Origin: Intestinimonas massiliensis (ex Afouda et al. 2020)
Lineage (GTDB): Bacteria; Bacillota; Clostridia; Oscillospirales; Oscillospiraceae
Length of the DNA: 64,000 nt
NCBI RefSeq assembly: GCF_900626285.1
Contig: NZ_LR131147.1
Span: 2,239,704 to 2,303,703 of the forward strand
Reading direction: 5' to 3'
A program made the position numbers and the translations under genes. Of the stretch, positions 24,659 through 32,014 are shown in pieces; position 1 is the first letter of the stretch, and each line of letters starts with the position of its first letter. Below the pieces are notes generated by a model. That model ran no database searches and was not told the DNA's origin. It saw only the letters and a list, made by a program, of their open reading frames with translations.

Positions 24659-25618
24659 TCAGGGTTTTACGGTGATTTCCTGGCGCAGCTCCGGCCGGAT
24701 GAGGCGGGCCGCCATGGTGGCCAGCTCCCCGCGGCTCAGGGTCCCGTTGGGATCGAACGTGCCGTGGTCGTCTACGCCGGCCAGGATCCCGGCCTGATAG
24801 AAGGGCAGCACCGTCTCCTCCACCTCACCCTCGCAGTCGGGCACGTCGGTAATGTCGTTGATGGGCTCCAGCAGATCGCCGGACACCAGCCCCAGCAGCC
24901 GGACGAAGTCCAGCCGGGTGGCTGTCTGGCCCATGTAGCCCATTTGGTAAAGGTCGGCTCCAAGGACGGTCTCCAGGTACCAGACGGTGTCCCGGTACCA
25001 CAGATCGGTGGAAGGCCGCCGGGTGGCCGTCCACAGGTCTTCATAGTAGGCGTCGTCGTACTGGTTGGGATCGCTGAGCTGGAAGCGGAGGGAGGGGGTG
25101 CTGTTCCAGATCATCCAGGTGGTGGTGCCGGTGTAGTCGGTGCCGTTGAGGTTCAGGGTGATCGGCTGGCCGTCAAATGCCTGCCAGCTCTGGTCGGCAT
25201 TGAAATAGAGGTACTGGATGTTGCGGCCGTCCACCCAGTAGCCGGTGGAGATGTTGTTGTCAAAGGCGAAGGTGGATCCGTCCGACCGGGTGAGGGTCAC
25301 CTGGCCCCAGTCCGCCGGGGCGTGGGGCAGATCGCCGCTGCCGCCATTGAGAATGTGGTGGATGCGTGCGGCCAGGGTGGCGGCTTCCCCGATGGTGACA
25401 GTGGCGTCGGGGGAGAACTTTCCCTCTCCGGTGCCGTTGATCAGGCCGGTCTCATAGCACAGGGCAACGGCGTCGGTATACCAGCTGCCGTCAGCCACAT
25501 CGGTAAAGGAGGCGGGTTCCCGCACGGCGGGGAAGAGGTCCTCCTGATCGGTCCCGGCAGCCAGCGCGGGGGTCAGGAGCAGGGAACCGGTCACAAGCAA
25601 TGCAAGCAGTCGTCTCAT
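24659..25618 (-). CDS. SLH-domain secreted protein
   Basis: A 319-residue protein with a signal peptide (MRRLLALLVTGSLLLTPALA) and SLH repeats at the N-terminal side (FTDVADGSWYTDAVALCYE and GKFSPDATVTIGEAATLAAR, about 37-85), and again at the C-terminus (FYQAGILAGVDDHGTFDPNG then LSRGELATMAARLIRPEL, about 275-315). The middle (about 110-220) contains a Trp/Tyr-rich stretch like a copper-amine-oxidase/stalk-type domain, with VDGRNIQYLYFNADQSWQAF; its role is not known. The layout matches the SLH protein between hisS and aspS. The gene starts a unit that continues to rsmG only if read-through occurs. Confidence 0.85.
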   Translation of the reverse strand: MRRLLALLVTGSLLLTPALAAGTDQEDLFPAVREPASFTDVADGSWYTDAVALCYETGLINGTGEGKFSPDATVTIGEAATLAARIHHILNGGSGDLPHAPADWGQVTLTRSDGSTFAFDNNISTGYWVDGRNIQYLYFNADQSWQAFDGQPITLNLNGTDYTGTTTWMIWNSTPSLRFQLSDPNQYDDAYYEDLWTATRRPSTDLWYRDTVWYLETVLGADLYQMGYMGQTATRLDFVRLLGLVSGDLLEPINDITDVPDCEGEVEETVLPFYQAGILAGVDDHGTFDPNGTLSRGELATMAARLIRPELRQEITVKP

Positions 25619-25676
25619 CGTGTTACCTCCCTTTCTCAGTCAGGCAAAACGGGTGTAGATTGCCATTATTACATCC

Positions 25677-26030
25677 TCAGCTAAAATTGGCCAGCAGGGG
25701 AGGGATGCCCAGCACCAGGCTGACCACCAGGCCCACCACGCATACCAGGGCCAGCACCCCCATGGAGGCTTTTTTGGAATAGGTTTCATCCGGCTGGCGC
25801 AGGGTCCACAGAGCGATGGCCAGCAGACCGGCAATACCCGGGCAGGCAAACAGGGGAGCCACTCCGGTCAGGTAGGCGCCCTGGTTGAAGAAGGGGTACA
25901 GGTTGAGGAAGATCAGGCATACCATGTATACGATGCCCACCCAGGCCAGGATGCGCTTGATGGGGGAGGCGGGGGTATAGGGCTCCCGCTCCTCCTCCTG
26001 GGGCCTGTTGTCCTCAGGCCGGTCACTCAT
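25677..26030 (-). CDS. Small three-helix membrane protein of unknown function
   Basis: A 117-residue protein with an acidic, Pro/Glu-rich cytoplasmic N-terminus (about 25 residues) and three hydrophobic helices (near 29-48, 57-77 and 92-112). I do not recognise the family. Its start overlaps the end of mscL by 8 bp, so translation is probably coupled and both belong to a serS-mscL unit. The overlap and the clean membrane topology support a real gene. Confidence 0.8.
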   Translation of the reverse strand: MSDRPEDNRPQEEEREPYTPASPIKRILAWVGIVYMVCLIFLNLYPFFNQGAYLTGVAPLFACPGIAGLLAIALWTLRQPDETYSKKASMGVLALVCVVGLVVSLVLGIPPLLANFS

Positions 26031-26445
26031 GGCGGTCCTCCTTCAGCAGATCCCGGATCTCGGTGAGCAGCACTTCCTCCGCCGAGGGCTTGGGGGGCTG
26101 GGCGGCCTTGGGGGCCTCCTTTTTCCGGTGGAAGGCATTGATGCCCTTCACCAGCAGGAAGATGACAAAGGCCATGATGAAGAAGTTGATGACGGCGTTG
26201 ATAAAGCTGCCCAGCATCAGCTGGCCGCCGCCGGGAAGCTGGAAGGTGAGGGAGGCGGCCAGAGATTCGCTGTCTCCCGTCAGCATGCCCAGCAGGGGAT
26301 TGATCACGTCGTTGACCAGGGAGTTGACAATGGACTGGAAGGCGCCGCCGATGATGACGCCCACAGCCAGATCCATCACATTGCCCCTGGCCACGAATTT
26401 ACGAAACTCGGCCAGAAAGCCGGTGGTTTTCTCTTTTGCAGACAT
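26023..26445 (-). CDS. mscL: Large-conductance mechanosensitive channel
   Basis: Pentameric emergency-release channel that opens on hypo-osmotic shock. The 140-residue subunit has the N-terminal amphipathic helix, TM1 (VMDLAVGVIIGGAFQSIVNS near 23-42), a short periplasmic loop (GGGQLMLGSFINAVINF), TM2 with FIMAFVIFLLVKGIN near 88-102, and a C-terminal cytoplasmic helix (EEVLLTEIRDLL). Length and topology are typical. It follows serS by 9 bp and overlaps the next small membrane-protein gene. Confidence 0.96.
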   Translation of the reverse strand: MSAKEKTTGFLAEFRKFVARGNVMDLAVGVIIGGAFQSIVNSLVNDVINPLLGMLTGDSESLAASLTFQLPGGGQLMLGSFINAVINFFIMAFVIFLLVKGINAFHRKKEAPKAAQPPKPSAEEVLLTEIRDLLKEDRHE

Positions 26446-26454
26446 AGGTTCTCC

Positions 26455-27762
26455 TTACGCTTTTTTGGGTACCAGTACTTCCTTGCCGCCCATGTAGGGA
26501 CGCAGGACTTCGGGGATCTTGACGGAGCCGTCGGCCTGGAGGTTGTTCTCCAGGAAGGCGATGAGCATCCGGGGAGGCGCCACCACGGTGTTGTTCAGGG
26601 TGTGGGGCAGGTACATCTTCCCGTCGGCGCCCTTGACCCGCATCTTCAGGCGGCGGGCCTGGGCGTCGCCCAGGTTGGAGCAGGAGCACACCTCAAAGTA
26701 CTTCTGCTGGCGGGGAGACCAGGCCTCGATGTCGCAGGACTTGACCTTCAGGTCGGCCAGGTCGCCGGAGCAGCACTCCAGCTGACGGACGGGGATATCC
26801 ATGGAGCGGAACAGCTCCACGGAGTAGCGCCACATCTGCTCATACCACTTCATGGAATCCTCGGGCTTGCACACCACCACCATCTCCTGCTTTTCGAACT
26901 GGTGGATGCGGTATACGCCCCGCTCCTCGATGCCGTGGGCGCCCTTCTCCTTGCGGAAGCAGGGGGAGTAGGAGGTGAGGGTCTGGGGCAGCTTGTCCTC
27001 AGGGATGATCTGGTCGATGAACTTGCCGATCATGGAGTGCTCGGAGGTGCCGATCAGGTACAGGTCCTCCCCCTCGATTTTGTACATCATGGCGTCCATC
27101 TCGGTCTGGGACATGACGCCCTCCACCACGTTGCCGTGGATCATGAAGGGGGGCACGCAGAAGGTGAAGCCCTTGTTGATCATAAAGTCACGGGCGTAGG
27201 CCAGCACCGCCTCGTGGAGCCGGGCGATGTCGCCCATCAGGTAGTAGAAGCCGTTGCCGGACACCCGGCCGGCGGCGTCCATGTCGATGCCGTCAAAGGA
27301 CTCCATGATCTGAGTGTGATAGGGGATCTCAAAGTCGGGCACCACGGGCTCGCCGAACCGCTGGACCTCCACATTGCAGGAATCATCGGGGCCAATGGGC
27401 ACGGAGGGGTCAATGATGTTGGGGATCTGGAGCATGATGTGGCGGATCTTCTGGGCCAGTTCATCCTCCTGGGCCTCCAGCTCGGCCAGCCGGTCGGCGT
27501 TGGCCTTCACCTTGGCCTTGGCCTCCTCGGCCTCAGCCAGCTTGGAGGGGTCCTTCTTGGCCTGACCCATCAGCATGCCCACCTGCTTGGACAGGGCGTT
27601 GCGCTGGGTGCGCAGTTCCTGGGCCTCGGCGATGGCGGCACGGTTCTGGCTGTCCAGCTCCAGCACCTCGTCTACCAGGGGCAGCTTCTGGTCCTGAAAC
27701 TTCTTTTTGATGTTTTCCTTGACGGCGTCGGGATTCTCCCGAACAAAACGAATATCCAGCAT
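26455..27762 (-). CDS. serS: Seryl-tRNA synthetase
   Basis: Class II synthetase of 435 residues. The N-terminal antiparallel coiled-coil arm that grips the long variable arm of tRNA-Ser spans about residues 25-105 (AEEAKAKVKANADRLAELEA region). The catalytic domain has motif 2 (SPCFRKEKGAHGIEERGVYR near 265) and motif 3 (LNNTVVAPPRMLIAFLENN near 390). The ATG at 27762 is the first of the serS-mscL-small membrane protein unit. No T-box is visible in the 71 bp upstream, which instead contains a parS site. Confidence 0.97.
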   Translation of the reverse strand: MLDIRFVRENPDAVKENIKKKFQDQKLPLVDEVLELDSQNRAAIAEAQELRTQRNALSKQVGMLMGQAKKDPSKLAEAEEAKAKVKANADRLAELEAQEDELAQKIRHIMLQIPNIIDPSVPIGPDDSCNVEVQRFGEPVVPDFEIPYHTQIMESFDGIDMDAAGRVSGNGFYYLMGDIARLHEAVLAYARDFMINKGFTFCVPPFMIHGNVVEGVMSQTEMDAMMYKIEGEDLYLIGTSEHSMIGKFIDQIIPEDKLPQTLTSYSPCFRKEKGAHGIEERGVYRIHQFEKQEMVVVCKPEDSMKWYEQMWRYSVELFRSMDIPVRQLECCSGDLADLKVKSCDIEAWSPRQQKYFEVCSCSNLGDAQARRLKMRVKGADGKMYLPHTLNNTVVAPPRMLIAFLENNLQADGSVKIPEVLRPYMGGKEVLVPKKA

Positions 27763-27787
27763 GGTTGATTCACCTCAAAATTTTGAT

Positions 27788-27803
27788 TGTTCCACGTGAA
27801 ACA
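27788..27803. other. parS centromere site, one mismatch
   Basis: TGTTCCACGTGAAACA matches the 16-bp ParB consensus (TGTTTCACGTGAAACA) except for one base. It sits between serS and the coiled-coil gene, about 0.6 kb from parB. Confidence 0.9.
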
Positions 27804-27833
27804 GAAAAGACACAGGAAATAGCGTTGTTATGT

Positions 27834-28406
27834 TCAGCCCAGCCAGGACACCAGCTGCTGCCAGGCCTCCAGGGGGTTGTAGATCTCCAGGTCAGCGGGA
27901 TCGGCGTACTGCTCGTTGTACAGAGCCAGCTTCTCCTCAGTGACATAGGTGTTGTCGGCGGTCAGCTCCTGGTGGGCCAGGAAGTCCCGGGCGTCGCTGT
28001 ACCGGCCCTGGTTGTACAGGCCCCGCAGGGTGTTCAGATCGGACAGGGCCTGAAGGACGGCCTGCAGATCCTCCTGCTCCTGCTGGGACAGGGCGCTCTG
28101 TTCCTCCACCTGGGCGGTGAGCTGTTCATTCTCTTCCTGCAGCTCCTCCACCTGGGCTTTCAGTTCATCGTTCTCCTTCAGCTTGTTCTCCAGGGATTCC
28201 ACCGCGGAGTTGGAGGTCTCCTGCAGGTTGTTCATGGCCTCCTGATTGGCCCGGTGCTGCATCATGAAGGACATGAGCAGCAGCACGAAGGCGGCGGCAA
28301 AGAGAATCATCAGGTAGAACAGCACCGGATTGCGCTTGGTGGGCTTTTCATGCTCGGCGGCATGCTGGAGGCTGTCCTCCGGTTTGTGTTCCTTGGGCGT
28401 GCTCAA
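27834..28406 (-). CDS. Membrane-anchored coiled-coil protein downstream of parB
   Basis: A 190-residue protein with a charged cytoplasmic N-terminus, one transmembrane helix (about 29-48) and an extracytoplasmic coiled coil with a Glu/Leu heptad pattern (about 58-110), followed by a small helical domain (LRGLYNQGRYSDARDFLAHQ near 128). It starts at a TTG whose bases overlap the parB stop (TTGA), so it is translationally coupled to parAB. No family is recognised; a division or wall role is possible from context. The gap to serS carries a parS site. Confidence 0.75.
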   Translation of the reverse strand: MSTPKEHKPEDSLQHAAEHEKPTKRNPVLFYLMILFAAAFVLLLMSFMMQHRANQEAMNNLQETSNSAVESLENKLKENDELKAQVEELQEENEQLTAQVEEQSALSQQEQEDLQAVLQALSDLNTLRGLYNQGRYSDARDFLAHQELTADNTYVTEEKLALYNEQYADPADLEIYNPLEAWQQLVSWLG

Positions 28407-29290
28407 AGCGTCTGACCTCCCTTCCCGGGAAGCTGCTCCAGCAGCTCCAGCAGGGCGTTGAGATCGTCGGGGTCGTAGTACTCCAACTCGATCTTGCCCT
28501 TTTTCTTGCCGTTGACGATATGGACCTTCCGGCCAAACCGGGTGGCCAGGGATTTTTCCGCTTCCTTATAATAAATAGATAAGTCGGGGCCGGCGGAAGC
28601 AGGGGAGGGGACCTCCTTTTCTCCGGCAGACAGCCGCTTGGCCAGGGCTTCGGTCTGGCGGACGCTGAGGCCGTCCTCCACCATCTTCTTGGCCAGCTGC
28701 ATCTGCAGCCCTCCGTTGGGGATGGACAGGATGGCCCGGGCGTGTCCGGCGGACAGCTTGCCCTCCTCCAGCAGCTGACACACCGGATCGGGAAGAGCCA
28801 GCAGCCGCAGGGCGTTGGCCACGGCGGGACGGGACTTGCCCACCCGCTGGGCCACCTCCTCCTGGGTGAGGCCATACTCCTCCACCAGAACCTTATATCC
28901 GTTGGCCTCTTCAATGGGGTTCAGGTCCTCCCGCTGGAGGTTTTCGATGAGGCCCAGCTCCATGACCTTCCGGTCGTCGGCCTCAATGATGACAGCGGGC
29001 ACCTCGGTGAGGCCGGCCAGCTTGGCGGCCCGCCACCGCCGCTCTCCTGCGATGATCTGATAGTAGCCGGAGGACAGCCGCCGCACCGTCAGCGGCTGGA
29101 TGATGCCGTGGGTGCGGATGGAATCCGCCAGGTCCTGGAGGGCCTCCTCCTCAAAGCGTTTCCGGGGCTGTTTCAGGCCCGGCTCCACCTGGGAGATGGG
29201 CAGGGAGAGGGAGCCCCCCTCCTGGGACTGGAGGGCGGCGTCCCCCAGCAGAGCGCCCAGGCCCCGGCCCAGGCCGCGTTCGACAGCCAT
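28403..29290 (-). CDS. parB: Chromosome partitioning protein ParB (Spo0J)
   Basis: CTP-dependent DNA clamp that loads at parS and spreads to organise the origin region. The 295-residue protein has the N-terminal CTPase motifs (PRKRFEE near 38, the GYYQIIAGERRWRAAKLAG box near 75 with GERRW), a helix-turn-helix (LTQEEVAQRVGKSRPAVANA near 135-154) and a C-terminal dimerisation helix (LEYYDPDDLNALLELLEQL). It follows parA by one base. Three parS-like sites lie within 1.5 kb. In spore formers it also influences sporulation through ParA (Soj). Confidence 0.97.
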   Translation of the reverse strand: MAVERGLGRGLGALLGDAALQSQEGGSLSLPISQVEPGLKQPRKRFEEEALQDLADSIRTHGIIQPLTVRRLSSGYYQIIAGERRWRAAKLAGLTEVPAVIIEADDRKVMELGLIENLQREDLNPIEEANGYKVLVEEYGLTQEEVAQRVGKSRPAVANALRLLALPDPVCQLLEEGKLSAGHARAILSIPNGGLQMQLAKKMVEDGLSVRQTEALAKRLSAGEKEVPSPASAGPDLSIYYKEAEKSLATRFGRKVHIVNGKKKGKIELEYYDPDDLNALLELLEQLPGKGGQTL

Positions 29291-29291
29291 G

Positions 29292-30077
29292 TCATTCGCT
29301 CCTTTCCATGCGTGTCACGGCGTATTGATTGTGCTCCAGCACCTCGGCAGCCAGGGCGGCGTAGGCCTCGGCGCCCCTGGACAGGGGGTCATAGGCGGAC
29401 ACCGGCTTACCGTAGCTGGGTGCTTCGGACAGGCGGACGTTCCGGGGAATCACCGTGGCGTATACCTGACCGGGGAAGTGGCGCTTGACCTCCTCCGCCA
29501 CCTGCATGGACAGGTTGGTGCGCCCGTCATACATGGTGAGCACCACGCCCTCCAGGGCAATGGACGGATTGAGGGAGCGCTTGACAATGCGGATGGTGGA
29601 CAGCAGATCGCTGAGCCCCTCCAGGGCGTAGTACTCGCACTGTACCGGCACCAGCACCGTGTCGGCGGCGCACAGGGCGTTGAGGGTGAGCAGCTCCAGG
29701 GAGGGGGGACAGTCAATGAGGATGTAGTCGTAGTCGGAACGGACCAGAGACAGGGCGTCCTTCAGCCGGTACTCCCGCCGGTCCATCCCGATCATCTCCA
29801 CGGTGGCCCCGGTGAGGGCCTTGTTGGAGGGGATCACGTCGGCATAGGGGGTGGAGACGATGGCCTTGGCGGTCTCTGAGCCGTTGAGCAGGACGTCATA
29901 TACATTGGGGGCGATGGTCTTGTCCACCCCCAGGCCGGAGGTGGTGTTGGCCTGGGGATCGAAGTCGCACACCAGCACCCGCTGTTCCAGCTTTTTCAAG
30001 GCGGCGGCCAGGTTTACACAGGTGGTAGTCTTTCCCACGCCGCCCTTTTGATTCACGATTGCGATGGTCTTTGCCAT
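29292..30077 (-). CDS. parA: Chromosome partitioning ATPase ParA (Soj)
   Basis: P-loop ATPase that drives origin segregation with ParB and modulates DnaA. The 261-residue protein has the deviant Walker A QKGGVGKTTT at residues 10-19, switch motifs near 40 (DFDPQANTT) and 120 (ILIDCPPSLELL), and the family block VQCEYYALEGLSDLL near 145. The open frame runs 13 codons upstream, but MAKTIAIVNQKGG is the typical start, so the ATG at 30077 is chosen. It forms an operon with parB and the coiled-coil gene; a parS pair lies in the gap upstream. Confidence 0.97.
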   Translation of the reverse strand: MAKTIAIVNQKGGVGKTTTCVNLAAALKKLEQRVLVCDFDPQANTTSGLGVDKTIAPNVYDVLLNGSETAKAIVSTPYADVIPSNKALTGATVEMIGMDRREYRLKDALSLVRSDYDYILIDCPPSLELLTLNALCAADTVLVPVQCEYYALEGLSDLLSTIRIVKRSLNPSIALEGVVLTMYDGRTNLSMQVAEEVKRHFPGQVYATVIPRNVRLSEAPSYGKPVSAYDPLSRGAEAYAALAAEVLEHNQYAVTRMERSE

Positions 30078-30169
30078 AGGACACCTGCCTTTTTCTTCAA
30101 TCACCAGCGTACCCACCTATTATATCTTCTCTTTCCCGCTAATTCAACCGAAAAAACATACAAGAACCT

Positions 30170-30185
30170 TGTTTCACGTGAAACG
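30170..30185. other. parS site 1 of the parA-noc pair
   Basis: TGTTTCACGTGAAACG differs from the ParB consensus by the last base. It is followed by GCCGCAG, which is repeated in inverse at the second site, giving a stem of about 22 bp that includes the whole parS sequence. Confidence 0.95.
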
Positions 30186-30214
30186 CCGCAGACAGAGCCA
30201 AGCCCCGCCTGCGG

Positions 30215-30230
30215 CGTTTCACGTGAAACA
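30215..30230. other. parS site 2 of the parA-noc pair
   Basis: CGTTTCACGTGAAACA differs from the consensus only at the first base. It lies 29 bp from site 1 and immediately beside the noc stop codon. With the flanking CTGCGG it can pair with site 1, possibly also acting as the noc transcript end. Confidence 0.95.
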
Positions 30231-31031
30231 TTATCCCTTTGGTATGGTGATGGTCAGCAGGATGGAATCCTCGGTCTCCTTCCGCTGGCAGTTGGCGTTG
30301 ACCCCGGCGTTTTTCATCAGGGACAGCCCCCGGGTCACGGTGTTGAGGAACAGCCGCACATCCTTGATGACAAAGGTGGGCTTTTTCCGGGGCTTGTCCG
30401 CCTGGCGCAGCAGATCCTCCACATACTGCTCGGTGCGGGCCACCGTCAGCCCCTGCTGGGCCACATACCGGGCGGCCTCCAGCTGGGCCTGGGGGGTCGC
30501 CAGCCGCAGCAGGGCACGGGCGTGGCGCTCGGTGCAGCCGTGCTCCCGCAGCAGAGCCAGAGCCTCCGGGGGCAGCTTCAGCAGCCGCAGCTTGTTGGCC
30601 ACCGCCGACTGGGATTTGCCGATCCGGCGGGCGGCCTCCTCCTGGGACAGGTGGTAGGTCTCAATCAGCCGGGCCAAAGCGGAGGCCTCCTCCACAAAGT
30701 CCAGGTCCCGGCGCTGGAGGTTTTCCACCAGAGCCAGCAGGGAGGACTCCTTGCTGTCCACGCTGACCACGATGCAGGGCACCTCGGTCAGCCCCGCCAT
30801 CCGGGCGGCCCGCAGCCGCCGCTCCCCGGAGATCAGCTCATAGCCCTGGGTGCTCCGTCGGACCGACAGAGGCTGGAGCACCCCGTGCTCCTTAATGCTG
30901 GCGGCCAGCTCCTCCAGCCCTTCCCGGGAAAAGTGGCGGCGGGGCTGGTCCGGGTTTGGGGCGATCACGGCCACCGGTAAGTACAGCACCTTGTTGCTCT
31001 CAAACAGCCCCTTGCGGCGTAATAACGGCAT
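30231..31031 (-). CDS. noc: Nucleoid occlusion protein Noc (ParB paralog)
   Basis: ParB/Spo0J-like protein of 266 residues that blocks division over the nucleoid. It has the CTPase/N-terminal box (PRRHFSREG, then GYELISGERRLRAARMAG near 62-79), a helix-turn-helix (LSQEEAARRIGKSQSAVANK near 125-144) and a C-terminal dimerisation domain. The N-terminus (MPLLRRKGLFESNKVLYLPV) is basic and partly amphipathic, as in Noc proteins that bind membranes. It precedes parA, as in Bacillus. The ATG at 31031 follows GGAGGGC; 14 upstream codons in the open frame are not supported. A second ParB with unknown specificity is the alternative. Confidence 0.9.
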   Translation of the reverse strand: MPLLRRKGLFESNKVLYLPVAVIAPNPDQPRRHFSREGLEELAASIKEHGVLQPLSVRRSTQGYELISGERRLRAARMAGLTEVPCIVVSVDSKESSLLALVENLQRRDLDFVEEASALARLIETYHLSQEEAARRIGKSQSAVANKLRLLKLPPEALALLREHGCTERHARALLRLATPQAQLEAARYVAQQGLTVARTEQYVEDLLRQADKPRKKPTFVIKDVRLFLNTVTRGLSLMKNAGVNANCQRKETEDSILLTITIPKG

Positions 31032-31142
31032 AAAAAGCCCTCCTTCATGGCAAAACGGTAGGTTGATAACCATATATTACCATATTTTGCCGCGAAGGAG
31101 GGGGAAGTCCGTCGATTGGGAAATATTTTCCAGGGAAACCTG

Positions 31143-32000
31143 CTACGCCCGCAGGAAGCCCTTGCCGAAGATCTCGCTGGAGTTGGCCACGATGAGGAAG
31201 GCGTGGGGGTCCATGGCCTTCAGCTCGCGGCGGAGGACCACCGCCTGGCCCCGGGAGAGGACGGTGAGTACCACGTGGTGGACCTCATGGGTGTAGGCCC
31301 CCTGGGCCTGCCACACGGTGGCGCCCCGCTCCAGGTTGTGGGTGACATAGTCGCAGATGGCCTCCGGATTGGAGGTGATGATGAAGAAGGCCTTCCGGCG
31401 GTTGAAGGACTCGATGGCGGAATCCACCAGCACAGACTTGAGGGCCAGGCCCAGCAGGGAGCACAGGCCCGCCCGCACATCGAAGATCACCAGGGCGGCG
31501 GCGGCGATGGCCACATCGGACACCAGCAGGGCCCGTCCCACGTCCATACCGGAATACTTCTTCAGGATCATGGCGGCAATATCGGTGCCGCCGGAGGAGG
31601 CCCCGATGTTGAACAGAATGGCGGAGCCGATGGCGGGCAGGATGACGGCAAAGAGCAGCTCCAGCATCAGCTGGTCGGTGAGAGGGCCGTCCAGGGGGCA
31701 GACCCAGGAGAACAGCTGCACCAGACCGGCATAGAGGATGGAGCAGTACACCGTCCGGAAGCCGAAGCCCTTGTCCAGCAGCAGGAAACCCAGCACCAGA
31801 AACAGCAGGTTGATGATGGAGTTGAAGGTGGAGGGGGAGAGCTGAGGGAACAGCTTGCCCAGCAGCACCGCCAGGCCGGATACGCCGCCCATGGAGAAGT
31901 TGTTGGGGAATTTGAAAAAGTACACACCTACTGACACCAGAGCGGTGCCCAGGCTCATCAGCAGGAAATCACGAGCCAGTTCTTTCGGGGTGAGCTTCAT
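31143..32000 (-). CDS. YitT family membrane protein
   Basis: A 285-residue protein with five to six transmembrane helices (DUF161-type, residues about 10-175) including the conserved NNFSMGGVSGLAVLL and GASSGGTDIAAMIL blocks, followed by a cytoplasmic DUF2179-type domain (KAFFIITSNPEAICDYVTHN near 205; LSRGQAVVLRRELKAMDPHA near 250). The family is common in Firmicutes and its transport role is not defined. The ATG is preceded by an AGGAGGC-like site. It follows the SLH/GH18 gene by 14 bp and is likely co-transcribed with it. Confidence 0.9.
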   Translation of the reverse strand: MKLTPKELARDFLLMSLGTALVSVGVYFFKFPNNFSMGGVSGLAVLLGKLFPQLSPSTFNSIINLLFLVLGFLLLDKGFGFRTVYCSILYAGLVQLFSWVCPLDGPLTDQLMLELLFAVILPAIGSAILFNIGASSGGTDIAAMILKKYSGMDVGRALLVSDVAIAAAALVIFDVRAGLCSLLGLALKSVLVDSAIESFNRRKAFFIITSNPEAICDYVTHNLERGATVWQAQGAYTHEVHHVVLTVLSRGQAVVLRRELKAMDPHAFLIVANSSEIFGKGFLRA

Positions 32001-32014
32001 GGCCCTTTGCCTCC

